Virus record (IMG/VR): IMGVR_UViG_3300036719_006047
Coordinates: 62,001-126,000 of that record
Length of the DNA: 64,000 bases
DNA from: a virus
Direction: 5' to 3' (one strand)
Numbering within the stretch: the stretch's first letter is position 1; every line of letters starts with the position of its first letter. Under the pieces are notes generated by a model that saw only the letters and a program-made list of their open reading frames with translations, had not been told where the DNA came from and did not search any database. The translations under genes and the position numbers were made by a program. This document shows positions 15,532 through 23,715 of this stretch, piece by piece.

Positions 15532-15813
15532 ATGAAGAACAGAATCATCAGCATCGGACTTGCGTTTGTGCTTTCCTGCACCGGCGAGAACCCTGAGTAC
15601 GACTTGGGGTTTGAGCAGGGCTGTGAGAGCGGCCGGTATGACGCGTACAACTGCTACGCGAAGAACCCGCGGATCGACGGCCTCGAAAAGGAGGAGAGCG
15701 AATACGCTGAAGGGTTTTACGAAGGGTATGTCGACTGCTACGACGCTGCTGTGCTGCTGTCGAGCTGCAATGACTGGCAGACGAACAACGCCTGCAACGC
15801 CTGCGCAGAATAG
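15532..15813 (+). CDS. Small lipoprotein, 93 aa, Cys-rich
   Basis: The start at 15532 follows AAGGA and gives a signal peptide ending in the lipobox-like V-L-S-C (Cys16). An upstream in-frame ATG lacks a signal. The mature part has seven further Cys and two repeats of a G-x-x-x-G-Y-x-x-x-Y pattern (FEQGCESGRYDAYNC, YEGYVDCYDA). It is probably exported and lipid-anchored. The frame continues for 35 codons after the TAG. Confidence 0.65.
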   Translation: MKNRIISIGLAFVLSCTGENPEYDLGFEQGCESGRYDAYNCYAKNPRIDGLEKEESEYAEGFYEGYVDCYDAAVLLSSCNDWQTNNACNACAE

Positions 15814-15918
15814 ACCTTCACCAAGAACGCGACAGAGGAAGAGCTTTTCAGTTACCTTTCTGCTTTCTGGAGCACGCGGGGCGGCAAACTCATGCAGTCT
15901 CGCTTTATCGACAGCTAA
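15814..15918 (+). other. In-frame extension after the amber stop of the lipoprotein gene
   Basis: In the same frame as the 15532 gene, 35 codons follow the TAG before a TAA. They encode a protein-like stretch (NATEEELFSYLSAFW, then RGGKLMQSRF). It has no start codon near its beginning. It could be a truncated original C-terminus, readthrough, or chance. Confidence 0.3.
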
Positions 15919-15933
15919 CACAAGAGGTGATTT

Positions 15934-16728
15934 ATGGCGTACAAGAAATCTGGTCCTCCTGAGTGGGTTCTTGCGGCTCGCCCCCTTCTCGGGACGATGC
16001 GGGACCCCGAGCTCGCCCGAATGCTCGGCGTCAACAAGGGCACGCTTCGCGCCCTCCGTCTGCGCGAAGGCATTGCGATGAGTCCGGACATTCCGAGAAT
16101 CAAGCGAAGGAAGCCTGATGCCGAGGCTATGGCTTACGCAGACGAGAAGCATCCCGGAATCCTGGAGAAAGTAGGTCTTTTGTCGGACACTGACATCGCA
16201 AAGGAATACGGAATCTCGAGAGCACGGGTCCGAAACATCAGAAACCGGACCAACAAGAAGTCACCGGCCTCAAACGTCTTTTTCCCGAATCGCTTGGATC
16301 TGCCCCAAAGCGAAGTCGACAGGATCGGCAAAGAGCCTGACGCGAAGCTGGCGAAAGAGTGGGGCGTCTCCGCTTCTTCCGTCTGCAGATGGAGAAAACT
16401 CAACAGAATTGAGACCTTCGAGAACAACGATGCGTGGCTGAAGATTGCAGCAGCCCACGATCGCGTGGGGCAGGTGTCTGATCTCAAGCTGTCGTTGGAG
16501 TTGCAGGTTTCGCCACACACTATCATGAAGTACCGCAAAAAGCACAACATCAAGCCTGTGCGTGCTTCGCCTGCTTCAGAACACTTCGTGATTGTCGATA
16601 AGGACGAACTGAAGAGGCTGATCGACGAAGGAAAGAGTATCAAAGAGATCGCAACGCACTTCAACAGAAGCCCCGCTTGCATTCACGCCCACAAGAAGAG
16701 CTTGGGCCTTACCCGGAAAAAACCATGA
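15934..16728 (+). CDS. Protein of five tandem helix-turn-helix repeats
   Basis: This 264-residue protein is built from five HTH units of ~50 residues. Their recognition parts read L-A-R-M-L-G-V-N-K-G-T-L, I-A-K-E-Y-G-I-S-R-A-R-V, L-A-K-E-W-G-V-S-A-S-S-V, L-S-L-E-L-Q-V-S-P-H-T-I and I-A-T-H-F-N-R-S-P-A-C-I. Each unit is followed by a basic helix. Such multi-HTH arrays can read an extended DNA site. A transcription or replication regulator is likely. No catalytic domain is present. It overlaps the next gene by four bases. Confidence 0.8.
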   Translation: MAYKKSGPPEWVLAARPLLGTMRDPELARMLGVNKGTLRALRLREGIAMSPDIPRIKRRKPDAEAMAYADEKHPGILEKVGLLSDTDIAKEYGISRARVRNIRNRTNKKSPASNVFFPNRLDLPQSEVDRIGKEPDAKLAKEWGVSASSVCRWRKLNRIETFENNDAWLKIAAAHDRVGQVSDLKLSLELQVSPHTIMKYRKKHNIKPVRASPASEHFVIVDKDELKRLIDEGKSIKEIATHFNRSPACIHAHKKSLGLTRKKP

Positions 16729-17081
16729 ACAACGACACAAATCTTATGCGCGTCTGCAATGTCATTCGGCTGCTTCTCAACTTGGCCGATGACATCGAGA
16801 AATACTCTTTGCCCCCTGAGGGTATCAAAGCGAACGCCGCGAGCCTCCGTCATGTTATCATGCACTGGTGCGGAGAGTGCAAAGAGCTGAACTTCGTCAG
16901 AATCATGGAAATCTTCTTGTCGGAAGATGCTCGTGTAGTAGAGACCCCGATGCTGTTGGCGGCTGCCATTGCGCGCTACGGAGGCTACATGGAGAGATCG
17001 GGCAACTTCAACGACAAACTCGAAAAAGTGATTGCGCAGACCTTGTGGAACCTCACTGTTATCACGGAAGGAACACAATGA
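16725..17081 (+). CDS. Unknown 118-aa helical protein
   Basis: Start ATG overlaps the previous stop (ATGA). The all-helical protein has an H-W-C-G-E-C segment (about residues 47-52) that could bind metal, though no second Cys pair is seen. It sits between two HTH genes. Confidence 0.7.
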   Translation: MNNDTNLMRVCNVIRLLLNLADDIEKYSLPPEGIKANAASLRHVIMHWCGECKELNFVRIMEIFLSEDARVVETPMLLAAAIARYGGYMERSGNFNDKLEKVIAQTLWNLTVITEGTQ

Positions 17082-17311
17082 GCCCGTCAGAGAGAGCAGC
17101 CCGGAACTTCACCCGGACGCGAGGCAAAGCTGCCTTTAGACTGTTCATACAGATGCTCTGCGAGAAGCAGAGTGGCACGGACATCGGGAAGCAGTTCGGC
17201 GTCTCCCGAGAACGCGTCAGACAGTGGAAAGAGATTTTCGGGACTACGATTTCGATCTACCAACCTCACGCAGAAGTGATGCGTGTTATCGGAGGCGGCA
17301 ATGGACATTGA
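17078..17311 (+). CDS. Small HTH protein resembling sigma region 4
   Basis: In this 77-residue protein, S-G-T-D-I-G-K-Q-F-G-V-S-R-E-R-V-R-Q-W-K (about 35-54) is a textbook sigma-70 region-4 / GntR-like helix-turn-helix. There is no other domain. It overlaps its upstream neighbour by four bases and the downstream one by eleven. A phage transcription regulator is likely. Confidence 0.7.
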   Translation: MSPSERAARNFTRTRGKAAFRLFIQMLCEKQSGTDIGKQFGVSRERVRQWKEIFGTTISIYQPHAEVMRVIGGGNGH

Positions 17312-17648
17312 CGAGATCAAGAAGAACTTCATCGAGATGAAAGAGAGACGAGATGAGCAAGAGCTGCGGCTTCAGCAAGGTCGCGACACCTTGTGGCTCG
17401 CCAACAAGATCCGCGAAATCCAGCACAATTCTCGCGCCAACGCGCAAGACATGATCGCGCTGGTCGAGGGTGATTCTCCTGATGAGTGCCGCCGCAGGCT
17501 CAAGCTTCTTGCGGAAGAGCTTCGCCTCGATCTCAGCAAGGGCGCGAACCTCAAGGTCCAAGAGATCCCACTGCACGCGAGACGCAGCCACTCTCCGAGC
17601 CCGTTCCTGATCCAATGCAGCCTCGAAGACTTTATTGCGATGTTCTGA
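17301..17648 (+). CDS. Unknown 115-aa protein with N-terminal coiled coil
   Basis: The ATG follows GGAGG by five bases. Residues 1-45 are a charged helix (EIKKNFIEMKERRDEQELRL). A second helical region, RRRLKLLAEELRLDL, precedes a 35-residue tail. No family is recognised. Confidence 0.7.
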   Translation: MDIDEIKKNFIEMKERRDEQELRLQQGRDTLWLANKIREIQHNSRANAQDMIALVEGDSPDECRRRLKLLAEELRLDLSKGANLKVQEIPLHARRSHSPSPFLIQCSLEDFIAMF

Positions 17649-17675
17649 GTCCTGAGTACAGTACGAGAGGTAAAC

Positions 17676-17948
17676 ATGTTGAACGCGATTAGCCTGAACG
17701 AAGTGTTTTTCCACGCAACCCGGCTGGGGCTTAGCTTGTTTGACATCGTCGAAGACGCGGAAGAGCAGACGATTACTGCTGTCTTTCGCGGCAACGAGAG
17801 AATGGCGTTGGTTACGGTGTTCTTAGACGGGGAAGTTATCGTTAGCTGGAAAGCGGAAAAGCCCGTCTTTGTCGAGATACAGCCCGGAAGAACAGCGGCT
17901 CTCGACGCTGCTACCCGAGTACAGTCCTACCTTGCCACAGGAGAGTGA
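17676..17948 (+). CDS. Unknown 90-aa protein
   Basis: The small alpha/beta protein has strands TITAVFRG, ALVTVFLDGEVIVSW and VFVEIQPG. A GAGAGG ribosome site precedes the start. No family is recognised. It is immediately upstream of an AAA ATPase gene and probably co-expressed with it. Confidence 0.7.
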   Translation: MLNAISLNEVFFHATRLGLSLFDIVEDAEEQTITAVFRGNERMALVTVFLDGEVIVSWKAEKPVFVEIQPGRTAALDAATRVQSYLATGE

Positions 17949-17949
17949 C

Positions 17950-19107
17950 ATGAACAAATTCGTTTTGCGCTGCTGGTTGTCGCGGTTGTCTTCCTTGAGG
18001 GACATCAACAAGGAGATCAGCTACTTGAGCCACGCGAAAGGCTGGGGAAGAGTTATTGCTTTTCCGGGTGCATTCTTCAGCATCGCTGATGTCCTTGCGG
18101 ACATCGACCACAGTGGGCCGCTCACTTCTCTGTACGACAAGGGGTGGAAGGATTCACCTTGGTCCTGCATTGGAAACGACTGGGTCGCGAGTTTGATCGC
18201 GGCGGATCGAAGCCTCTCTTGCATGAAGTTGCGTGTACCTAGCGGAGACAAGACCGACTACTACCCCGACCTTGGTATTGTCGTGGTTCATGAGTCAAAC
18301 AACACAGCGTCTATTGTGGTCTCGCCCGACACAAGCGCTTTCCGCTCTTGGCTGAATGTGCGCCTCGCAGACAAGGCCCACGCGGCCCAGCAGATCATCC
18401 GGTTGCAGAAAGTCTCTGTTGTTTCCAGCTCCTCGTGGCGAGGGAGCAGCGAGATCACGAAGTGGGGCTTTCGCTCGGATGCTGCCGAAAAGAAAGAGCT
18501 TGTGCGAGGGACGTGGGCTCCGAGTGTAGAAAACATCGCAGCCACCCTGAAGCCCGGAAACTCCATCCTGTTGTTCGGTCCCTCGGGCTGCGGCAAGACT
18601 GAGACCGCCATTCAGGCGGCACTTCACAACGGGGCGTCTCGAGTTCTCGTCATTCCCGGTGGCGTCGTGGGGTCTGAGCTGTACGGCTCCTCTCTCGCAA
18701 GCCTCATGGACCTGCTGGGCGCCTCGGTCCTCGTCATTGATGATCTGGCGGGGGACGCCACTGTCGCGATGCTTGATCACTTCGAGATGCTCAAGAACAA
18801 CAACTTTAGCGTCATCGTCACCCTCATGACTGACAACGGCCCTGTGAGACTTCCCGGCTTGCGTCCTGGGCGAATCGATCAGTTCTTCTCGTTCGATACG
18901 CCCACAACGGAAGACCGACTCAACTTGCTTCACTACTACGCTCCGAACGTCAACTTTGCCGGGAGCGACCAGCTCACGAGAAAGTTCACGCCAGCCTACT
19001 TGAAAGAGCTGGCCAAGAGAGCCGTGGCTTCGGGTGACACCGACAAGAAAGCCTGGGAATCTGCCGCAAGGTCGCTTCAGATTCAACTCGACATCGTCAA
19101 CCGATAG
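17950..19107 (+). CDS. AAA+ ATPase
   Basis: This 385-residue protein has an N-terminal ~200-residue region of unknown fold followed by an AAA domain. Walker A is G-P-S-G-C-G-K-T (210-217) and Walker B is V-L-V-I-D-D-L (260-266). The R-P-G-R-I-D-Q-F-F-S-F segment (near 310-320) is the arginine-containing second region of homology of classic AAA proteins (BCS1/FtsH type). The substrate is unknown. The N-terminal region is probably the adaptor or substrate-binding part, and the 331-residue next gene is a possible partner. Confidence 0.8.
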   Translation: MNKFVLRCWLSRLSSLRDINKEISYLSHAKGWGRVIAFPGAFFSIADVLADIDHSGPLTSLYDKGWKDSPWSCIGNDWVASLIAADRSLSCMKLRVPSGDKTDYYPDLGIVVVHESNNTASIVVSPDTSAFRSWLNVRLADKAHAAQQIIRLQKVSVVSSSSWRGSSEITKWGFRSDAAEKKELVRGTWAPSVENIAATLKPGNSILLFGPSGCGKTETAIQAALHNGASRVLVIPGGVVGSELYGSSLASLMDLLGASVLVIDDLAGDATVAMLDHFEMLKNNNFSVIVTLMTDNGPVRLPGLRPGRIDQFFSFDTPTTEDRLNLLHYYAPNVNFAGSDQLTRKFTPAYLKELAKRAVASGDTDKKAWESAARSLQIQLDIVNR

Positions 19108-19118
19108 AAGGAGCTGAC

Positions 19119-20114
19119 ATGAACACCGAGAAAGAAGAAGTCCGTCACGCTGACAAGACCTGGATCATGGTTCTCGACGATCTCGACGTCGAGGGGGCTC
19201 GCCAGAAGCTGATCGAGGCGGGCGTGGATGGCGACACTCTCGTCGTCGAGAAGGGTGACGAGTCTGATCTGTGGCAGAACCCCGACGTGGTGTTCCGCAC
19301 CTCGCACATGCGACTCAACGACTTCACGTACACCCGAGTCCCGGAAAACTCGATCACGCTGAAGATGCTTGTCGAGCAGATCGCAGACGGCCAAAAAGCC
19401 CAGAGTGCGTGGCTCGTCGCACGACAGAAGCTCAAGAGCTTGGACACCGTGGCCCAGTGCCGCCTTCCGATGTCGGCCCTTACGCACCCCGGCTTCCAGG
19501 TCTTCCTCTCGGAGTGCGCCCGAGGCCAGACGCAGATCATCCGCTACTCCACGGTGCAGTCGAGCTGGTCGAAGCACCGCTACAACACGGTGTCTCTCGT
19601 CGCCGACATCACCACGCGCAAGTTTGGCGATGATCGAGACGACGACTACAGCGAGGTGTCGGGGCAAGTCACTTTCGAGGTTCCCATCACCAAGGTGGTG
19701 ATCGGCCTGGGTGACAGGGTGACCAAGAACGTGACCCACGTCGTCGTGATGAACAAGCTTGAGGCCGGGATGCCGGATTCGCGCTGCTCCTTGCCGCAGG
19801 TCCCGCAGAATAGCTACAGCTTTCTGGCGACCCCTCGCAGCCATTTCGAGCGCAAGCTGCATTACGATCTTCGTCTCCTTCTCGGAATCGACGTGAATCC
19901 CGAAGAGTTGCCGTACTTCGTGCGATCCGAGACTCTTGTGCGAGACGGAACCAATCGTTACGTCTATCTCGTGAAGTTCATCGTCCGCAACGTTGGCTTC
20001 TCCCAGCAGAGGTCGAGCACGATCGAGACCGCTCAGATCCTGCCTCTGCAAGACGCAGTACTTCGGCTTCACCCCGAGGATGCGGGTTTGCTTTACGTGG
20101 CGTCCAACCTGTAA
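19119..20114 (+). CDS. Unknown 331-aa protein downstream of the AAA ATPase
   Basis: The start follows AAGGAG. The protein is alpha/beta with long beta-rich stretches (VSGQVTFEVPITKVVIGLGD, VYLVKFIVRNVGF). No motif or family is recognised. It is 11 bp from the ATPase gene, so the two are expressed together. Confidence 0.75.
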   Translation: MNTEKEEVRHADKTWIMVLDDLDVEGARQKLIEAGVDGDTLVVEKGDESDLWQNPDVVFRTSHMRLNDFTYTRVPENSITLKMLVEQIADGQKAQSAWLVARQKLKSLDTVAQCRLPMSALTHPGFQVFLSECARGQTQIIRYSTVQSSWSKHRYNTVSLVADITTRKFGDDRDDDYSEVSGQVTFEVPITKVVIGLGDRVTKNVTHVVVMNKLEAGMPDSRCSLPQVPQNSYSFLATPRSHFERKLHYDLRLLLGIDVNPEELPYFVRSETLVRDGTNRYVYLVKFIVRNVGFSQQRSSTIETAQILPLQDAVLRLHPEDAGLLYVASNL

Positions 20115-20138
20115 CAGACAAGTCGAGAGGACGGGACA

Positions 20139-20819
20139 ATGAGAATTTGGCACATCTCTGATACGCACGGACTTCACGATCAGCTTGTTGTCCCTTCCGG
20201 CATCGACGTCGTCGTTCACAGCGGAGATGCGACCAACAGTCGTGCCAGCTGGGCAAACAAGAACGAGATGATTCGTTTCGTCGAGTGGTTTGCGCAGCTG
20301 GCCATCCCGCACAAGATCTTTGTGCCCGGCAATCACGACAGCTCGGTCGCGGAACGAGAGTACAAGGCCGAGCTGTTCGAGGAGTTTGGCATTCACCTTC
20401 TCGTCGATGAAGATGTCACACTCGATAGCATCAAGTTCTGGGGCTCTCCTTGGGTTCCTCGTTACGGCGACTGGGTATACATGGCAGACCGCAGCAGCTT
20501 CACGCGGCGGTGGTCTTTCATCCCAGACGACACCGATGTGCTCATCACACACGGCCCTCCGTTCGGCGTGCTTGACGCCACTTACGGAAGCACCAACAAG
20601 TTCGAGTTGACTGGTTGCCGGGCTCTGCAGAAAAGAGTTTTTGTGTTGCGGCCGAGATTGCACCTGTTCGGTCACATTCATTCGTGCGATGACATCAGAA
20701 ATTCGGGTACGCGAGTGCTGCCCGATGCAGGAGACACCGTATTTTCCAATGGCGCTTGCTGCGATGATGGTGTCTACGACAAACCAACGAGCAACGGCAA
20801 TGTGCTTGAGCTCAACTGA
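20139..20819 (+). CDS. Calcineurin-like metallophosphoesterase
   Basis: In this 226-residue protein all metal-binding motifs of the family are present: D8-x-H10, G-D30 in HSGDATN, G-N-H-D (64-67), the H-G-P-P motif and G-H-I-H near residue 180. Length and motif order match small phage MPEs. These hydrolyse phosphodiesters or monoesters, such as cyclic nucleotides or nucleic-acid ends. The substrate cannot be told from sequence. Nearby nucleotide-related genes make a nucleotide role plausible. Confidence 0.85.
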   Translation: MRIWHISDTHGLHDQLVVPSGIDVVVHSGDATNSRASWANKNEMIRFVEWFAQLAIPHKIFVPGNHDSSVAEREYKAELFEEFGIHLLVDEDVTLDSIKFWGSPWVPRYGDWVYMADRSSFTRRWSFIPDDTDVLITHGPPFGVLDATYGSTNKFELTGCRALQKRVFVLRPRLHLFGHIHSCDDIRNSGTRVLPDAGDTVFSNGACCDDGVYDKPTSNGNVLELN

Positions 20820-20874
20820 ACTACGTCAGCACCGTGGTTGACTACTCCAACAAACTCCTCCCGGAGAAATGAAG

Positions 20875-21372
20875 ATGTTCGCTTTCCTTCTCGCTTCCTC
20901 GATTGCTTCTGCTCAAGACAGGCCCTACGACTGCTTGGCGGGAGTGTGCCTCAACGATGTGGCTGTTTCTGTGCAAGACAGCACGGTCTCGATGGCAGGC
21001 CGAACCTGGCAGCGCAGCATTGAGGTCTGTCAGAACCGAGTGGCTTCCATCGCGCTGAACACGGGGTGGTACCAGCCTGGGATCAAGCTCGATGGTGTGC
21101 TCCCTGGGGTCTACACGCTCACGCAGGGTGACGCAGGGCCGGAAGCGATGGCTTTGCGCAGCAAGGTAGACGCAACGATTCGCGCTCAGGAGTGGCGCGA
21201 GGTGACTGTGCAGGGCCCGGCCACTGTCTACAGGTTTGCCGTCTCCGCTTTGGGCGGTACGCGTATTCTCGCCCTCGAGAGGCTGGAAGCGACGGCTCCT
21301 CACGTCTGGACCGTGACGCTGGGTTCGGCTCACCCCAACCGCACCGAGCTGTGCAAGACAGGAGGTCTGTGA
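20875..21372 (+). CDS. Secreted protein with YDCLAGVCLN domain
   Basis: I prefer the ATG at 20875 over 20869 because GGAG then sits eight bases upstream. Residues 1-13 form a signal peptide ending A-S-A-Q. The mature protein starts with Y-D-C-L-A-G-V-C-L-N and continues with I-E-V-C-Q-N-R-V-A-S-I. The same pattern forms the C-terminal domain of the 48908 protein. Function unknown. The paired Cys and export suggest a disulfide-bonded periplasmic or surface domain. Confidence 0.75.
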   Translation: MFAFLLASSIASAQDRPYDCLAGVCLNDVAVSVQDSTVSMAGRTWQRSIEVCQNRVASIALNTGWYQPGIKLDGVLPGVYTLTQGDAGPEAMALRSKVDATIRAQEWREVTVQGPATVYRFAVSALGGTRILALERLEATAPHVWTVTLGSAHPNRTELCKTGGL

Positions 21373-21716
21373 TGGGAAGGCGCGCGTGTCGAACGTGCCC
21401 TTGGCGGAAGTCGGTGCCTCCGGGCGGCTTTCCTGGGGGCTGCGTGAACGAAAAAGAGCTGAAGCAGATGGCCTCGGGTGTGCCCGTCCTCAAAGTCATG
21501 CAGTGCCACAGCACACCTGATGGGAAAGACGCCAAAGTCTGCGTCGGCTTTGCGATCAAGATCGGGACAAAGAGCGTCGGCTTTCGCTTTGCGGCAAGCC
21601 AAGGTCTGATTGACGAGGTCGAAGACGACGGGGATCTCGTCGATAGCGTTCACGAGTTCATCCAGAAACACAACACGGGAAGGGGGTTGGTCTGCGACCC
21701 TTCTCGGAAAGAGTGA
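21372..21716 (+). CDS. DUF6283-like Cys-rich protein
   Basis: C-R-T-C-P-W-R-K-S-V-P-P-G-G-F (residues 6-20) and V-M-Q-C-H-S-T-P (about 42-49) match the C-x2-C-P-[WY]-R-x...C-H pattern I recall for DUF6283, common in phages. It is probably a metal-binding protein of unknown role. GGAGG lies seven bases before the start, and the ATG overlaps the previous TGA. Confidence 0.7.
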   Translation: MGRRACRTCPWRKSVPPGGFPGGCVNEKELKQMASGVPVLKVMQCHSTPDGKDAKVCVGFAIKIGTKSVGFRFAASQGLIDEVEDDGDLVDSVHEFIQKHNTGRGLVCDPSRKE

Positions 21717-21779
21717 CAAACGCGAATCGATGGCTTTCGTCACGAGTTCACTCTGTCGAAAAGAAGCCCAGGGAGGCTC

Positions 21780-22313
21780 ATGACACGGAAGGTACTTTTC
21801 TTGGACTTTGACGGTGTGCTCAACGACAACGCGTGGTTCGAGACAGAGGAGAGAAAGAACCTCGAACGCGAGTACAGGAGGCGGGACAAAGCTCTGCCTC
21901 CGACAGAGAGTGAGATCACGATGAAGCTGGGGCTGGCGGACATTCGACCCCAGTACGCGGCAAGAGTAAGGGAGATTGTCGATAGGACTGGTTGTGAGGT
22001 CATCGTCTGCTCTGCTTGGAGGTACACCTTTACAGCAGAACAGATCTGGTACTTGCTTCAGTCTCAAGGCATCCCCTGCAACGGAGTGGTTCAACAGACA
22101 AGAAGACGTAAGTTGTCGGATTTGCTCGACTACCGTGTTCCCGACATCAAAGCTGTGGTTTCCACCTTTGCAGGAAAGACGAACTGGTGTGTCTTGGACG
22201 ACAGCGTGAATGCCAGCGAAGTGGACGGAAGAGCAGTCACTCCTGTGGATGGCGTGACTCGAGACAACGTAGAAGAAGTGGTTCGGATCCTCAACAACAC
22301 TGACACCGAGTAG
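21780..22313 (+). CDS. HAD-superfamily hydrolase
   Basis: This 177-residue protein has the HAD motif I F-L-D-F-D-G-V-L-N with D9 and D11, motif II C-S-A-W-R and late acidic motif V-L-D-D-S. The S-x-W-R form is that of the small HAD domains associated with nucleic-acid repair (HAD_SAK_2 type). A phosphatase acting on nucleotide or polynucleotide ends is plausible. GGGAGG precedes the ATG. Confidence 0.8.
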   Translation: MTRKVLFLDFDGVLNDNAWFETEERKNLEREYRRRDKALPPTESEITMKLGLADIRPQYAARVREIVDRTGCEVIVCSAWRYTFTAEQIWYLLQSQGIPCNGVVQQTRRRKLSDLLDYRVPDIKAVVSTFAGKTNWCVLDDSVNASEVDGRAVTPVDGVTRDNVEEVVRILNNTDTE

Positions 22314-22324
22314 CGGAGAAACAA

Positions 22325-23617
22325 ATGACCCTGCGTCGTTACCTTGATGGTCGCATCACCCTCAACACCCTCAACTACCAGCCCTGGGAGCTGGAGCCCG
22401 GTCAGGTCTACACCTTCGAGAAGGACATGCAAGTCGGCTTGCACCTCGTCAAGAGCAAGGAGGGCTTGACCTTGCCCCCCAAGCTTTACGGCAACGTCGA
22501 AGCGCGCAGCCAGCGCGTGCTCAAGACGTTCGGCCTCCTGGGGCGCCTCGGTGTCGCGCTCTACGGGCTCAAGGGAAGCGGGAAGTCGCTGCTCGCGGCG
22601 CACATCCTCAAGTCGAGCAACCTGCCGATCATCAGCATGAACAAGCCGTTCTCGCCGTCCGAGTTCGGACCGTTCCTCGATTACGTCGGCCCGCACGCCG
22701 TGTTCTTCGATGAGTTCGGCAAGATATACAATGATGCGGACCTGCAAGCTCAGCTCTTGCCGTTCTTCGACTCCGCCCATGCGGCCAAGCGCCTGGTCGT
22801 GGTCACGGACAACACGGATCACGCGGTCTCGGATGCCAACCGCAACCGACCCGGTCGGTTCCACTACCTGTGGCGCTTCTCGGGACTCGAAGAGGCGTTC
22901 GTTCGGGACTACATCAACGACCACTTGACGGCGCCTGCCGAGTACCGCGAAGCCGTGCTGCAGCGGGCCGAAGACATGAGGTCTGAGCTGTCCTTCGACA
23001 TCCTGCGGGCCCTGGTGTGGGAGTGCAACAACTACCACACGGAGCTTTCGCCGGCTGACGTGCTGGCCCCGCTCAACGCCGAGGTCAAGCCGGTCTCGTA
23101 CGGCTGGTCAGTAAGCTTTGAGTGGAGTGAGCCCTTCGCTGCTGTCGGCTTTCTCTGCAACGCGTCGAAGTACGCCGAAAACGTGGAGGAGATCATCGAG
23201 TCGGCCGGCTTGTACTCGGTCACTGTCCTCGTCAAGCGCGAGCATCCCAAGAAGCCGTTTAACGCAGAAAGCGGAGAGGACGAGGATGAGGACATCGACG
23301 AGGACTACTCCAACAGCATGACGGACGAAGAGTTCGCTCAGACCAACTACTGGGATTCGACCAAGTTCCAGCGGTACAGCACCTCGTTCAACTTCCCGTC
23401 CTCGTTCTTGGTTCAGGAGACTGCCAAGAAGCTCCAGTACCGTTTCCCCATCGTGGTCAACGGTCGCCTGGATTTCGCGCTTCTGCGTGACCTCAACCTC
23501 TTCTCCTACCTCTCTGCGTCGCATCTGGTCAAGGAGTTCAGGAAGCACCAGAACTTGGAGCTGAGCCTCTTCCTCGAGCGGAAGAATCGCGAAGTCTTCC
23601 GGTCGTGGGCCATGTGA
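22325..23617 (+). CDS. AAA-type ATPase, 430 aa
   Basis: Walker A is G-L-K-G-S-G-K-S (81-88) and Walker B is V-F-F-D-E (126-130). T-D-N-T-D-H (sensor-like) follows, then R-N-R-P-G-R-F. The C-terminal ~200 residues include an acidic patch (GEDEDEDIDEDY) and no other motif. Codon use is more GC-rich than its neighbours, which may mean high expression. The role is unknown. A hairpin region follows the stop. Confidence 0.8.
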   Translation: MTLRRYLDGRITLNTLNYQPWELEPGQVYTFEKDMQVGLHLVKSKEGLTLPPKLYGNVEARSQRVLKTFGLLGRLGVALYGLKGSGKSLLAAHILKSSNLPIISMNKPFSPSEFGPFLDYVGPHAVFFDEFGKIYNDADLQAQLLPFFDSAHAAKRLVVVTDNTDHAVSDANRNRPGRFHYLWRFSGLEEAFVRDYINDHLTAPAEYREAVLQRAEDMRSELSFDILRALVWECNNYHTELSPADVLAPLNAEVKPVSYGWSVSFEWSEPFAAVGFLCNASKYAENVEEIIESAGLYSVTVLVKREHPKKPFNAESGEDEDEDIDEDYSNSMTDEEFAQTNYWDSTKFQRYSTSFNFPSSFLVQETAKKLQYRFPIVVNGRLDFALLRDLNLFSYLSASHLVKEFRKHQNLELSLFLERKNREVFRSWAM

Positions 23618-23697
23618 GGTAGCGCAAGCAGGGTGGGGTTAGGCCCTGTGCGGCTTCCGGCTTCGGCCGGGAGCGTCCCCGACGACAAACACTTTTC
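23618..23697 (+). terminator. Two hairpins after the 22325 gene, possible terminator
   Basis: GCAGGG pairs with CCCTGTGC (about 23626-23653). CCGGC-TTCG-GCCGG follows, a stable UUCG-capped hairpin near 23658-23671. There is no T-run directly after it, so termination is tentative. The short gap may also hold the promoter of the next gene, but no hexamers stood out. Confidence 0.35.
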
Positions 23698-23715
23698 GTG
23701 CTTGCGAGGTATCAG

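Noticed and set aside
15811-15813. TAG recoded as an amino acid
   Set aside because: TAG ends several well-defined genes here (for example at 2712, 4932 and 7256).
19083-20681. 532-codon minus-strand ORF
   Set aside because: It lies opposite the 19119 gene and the phosphoesterase, whose motifs are complete.
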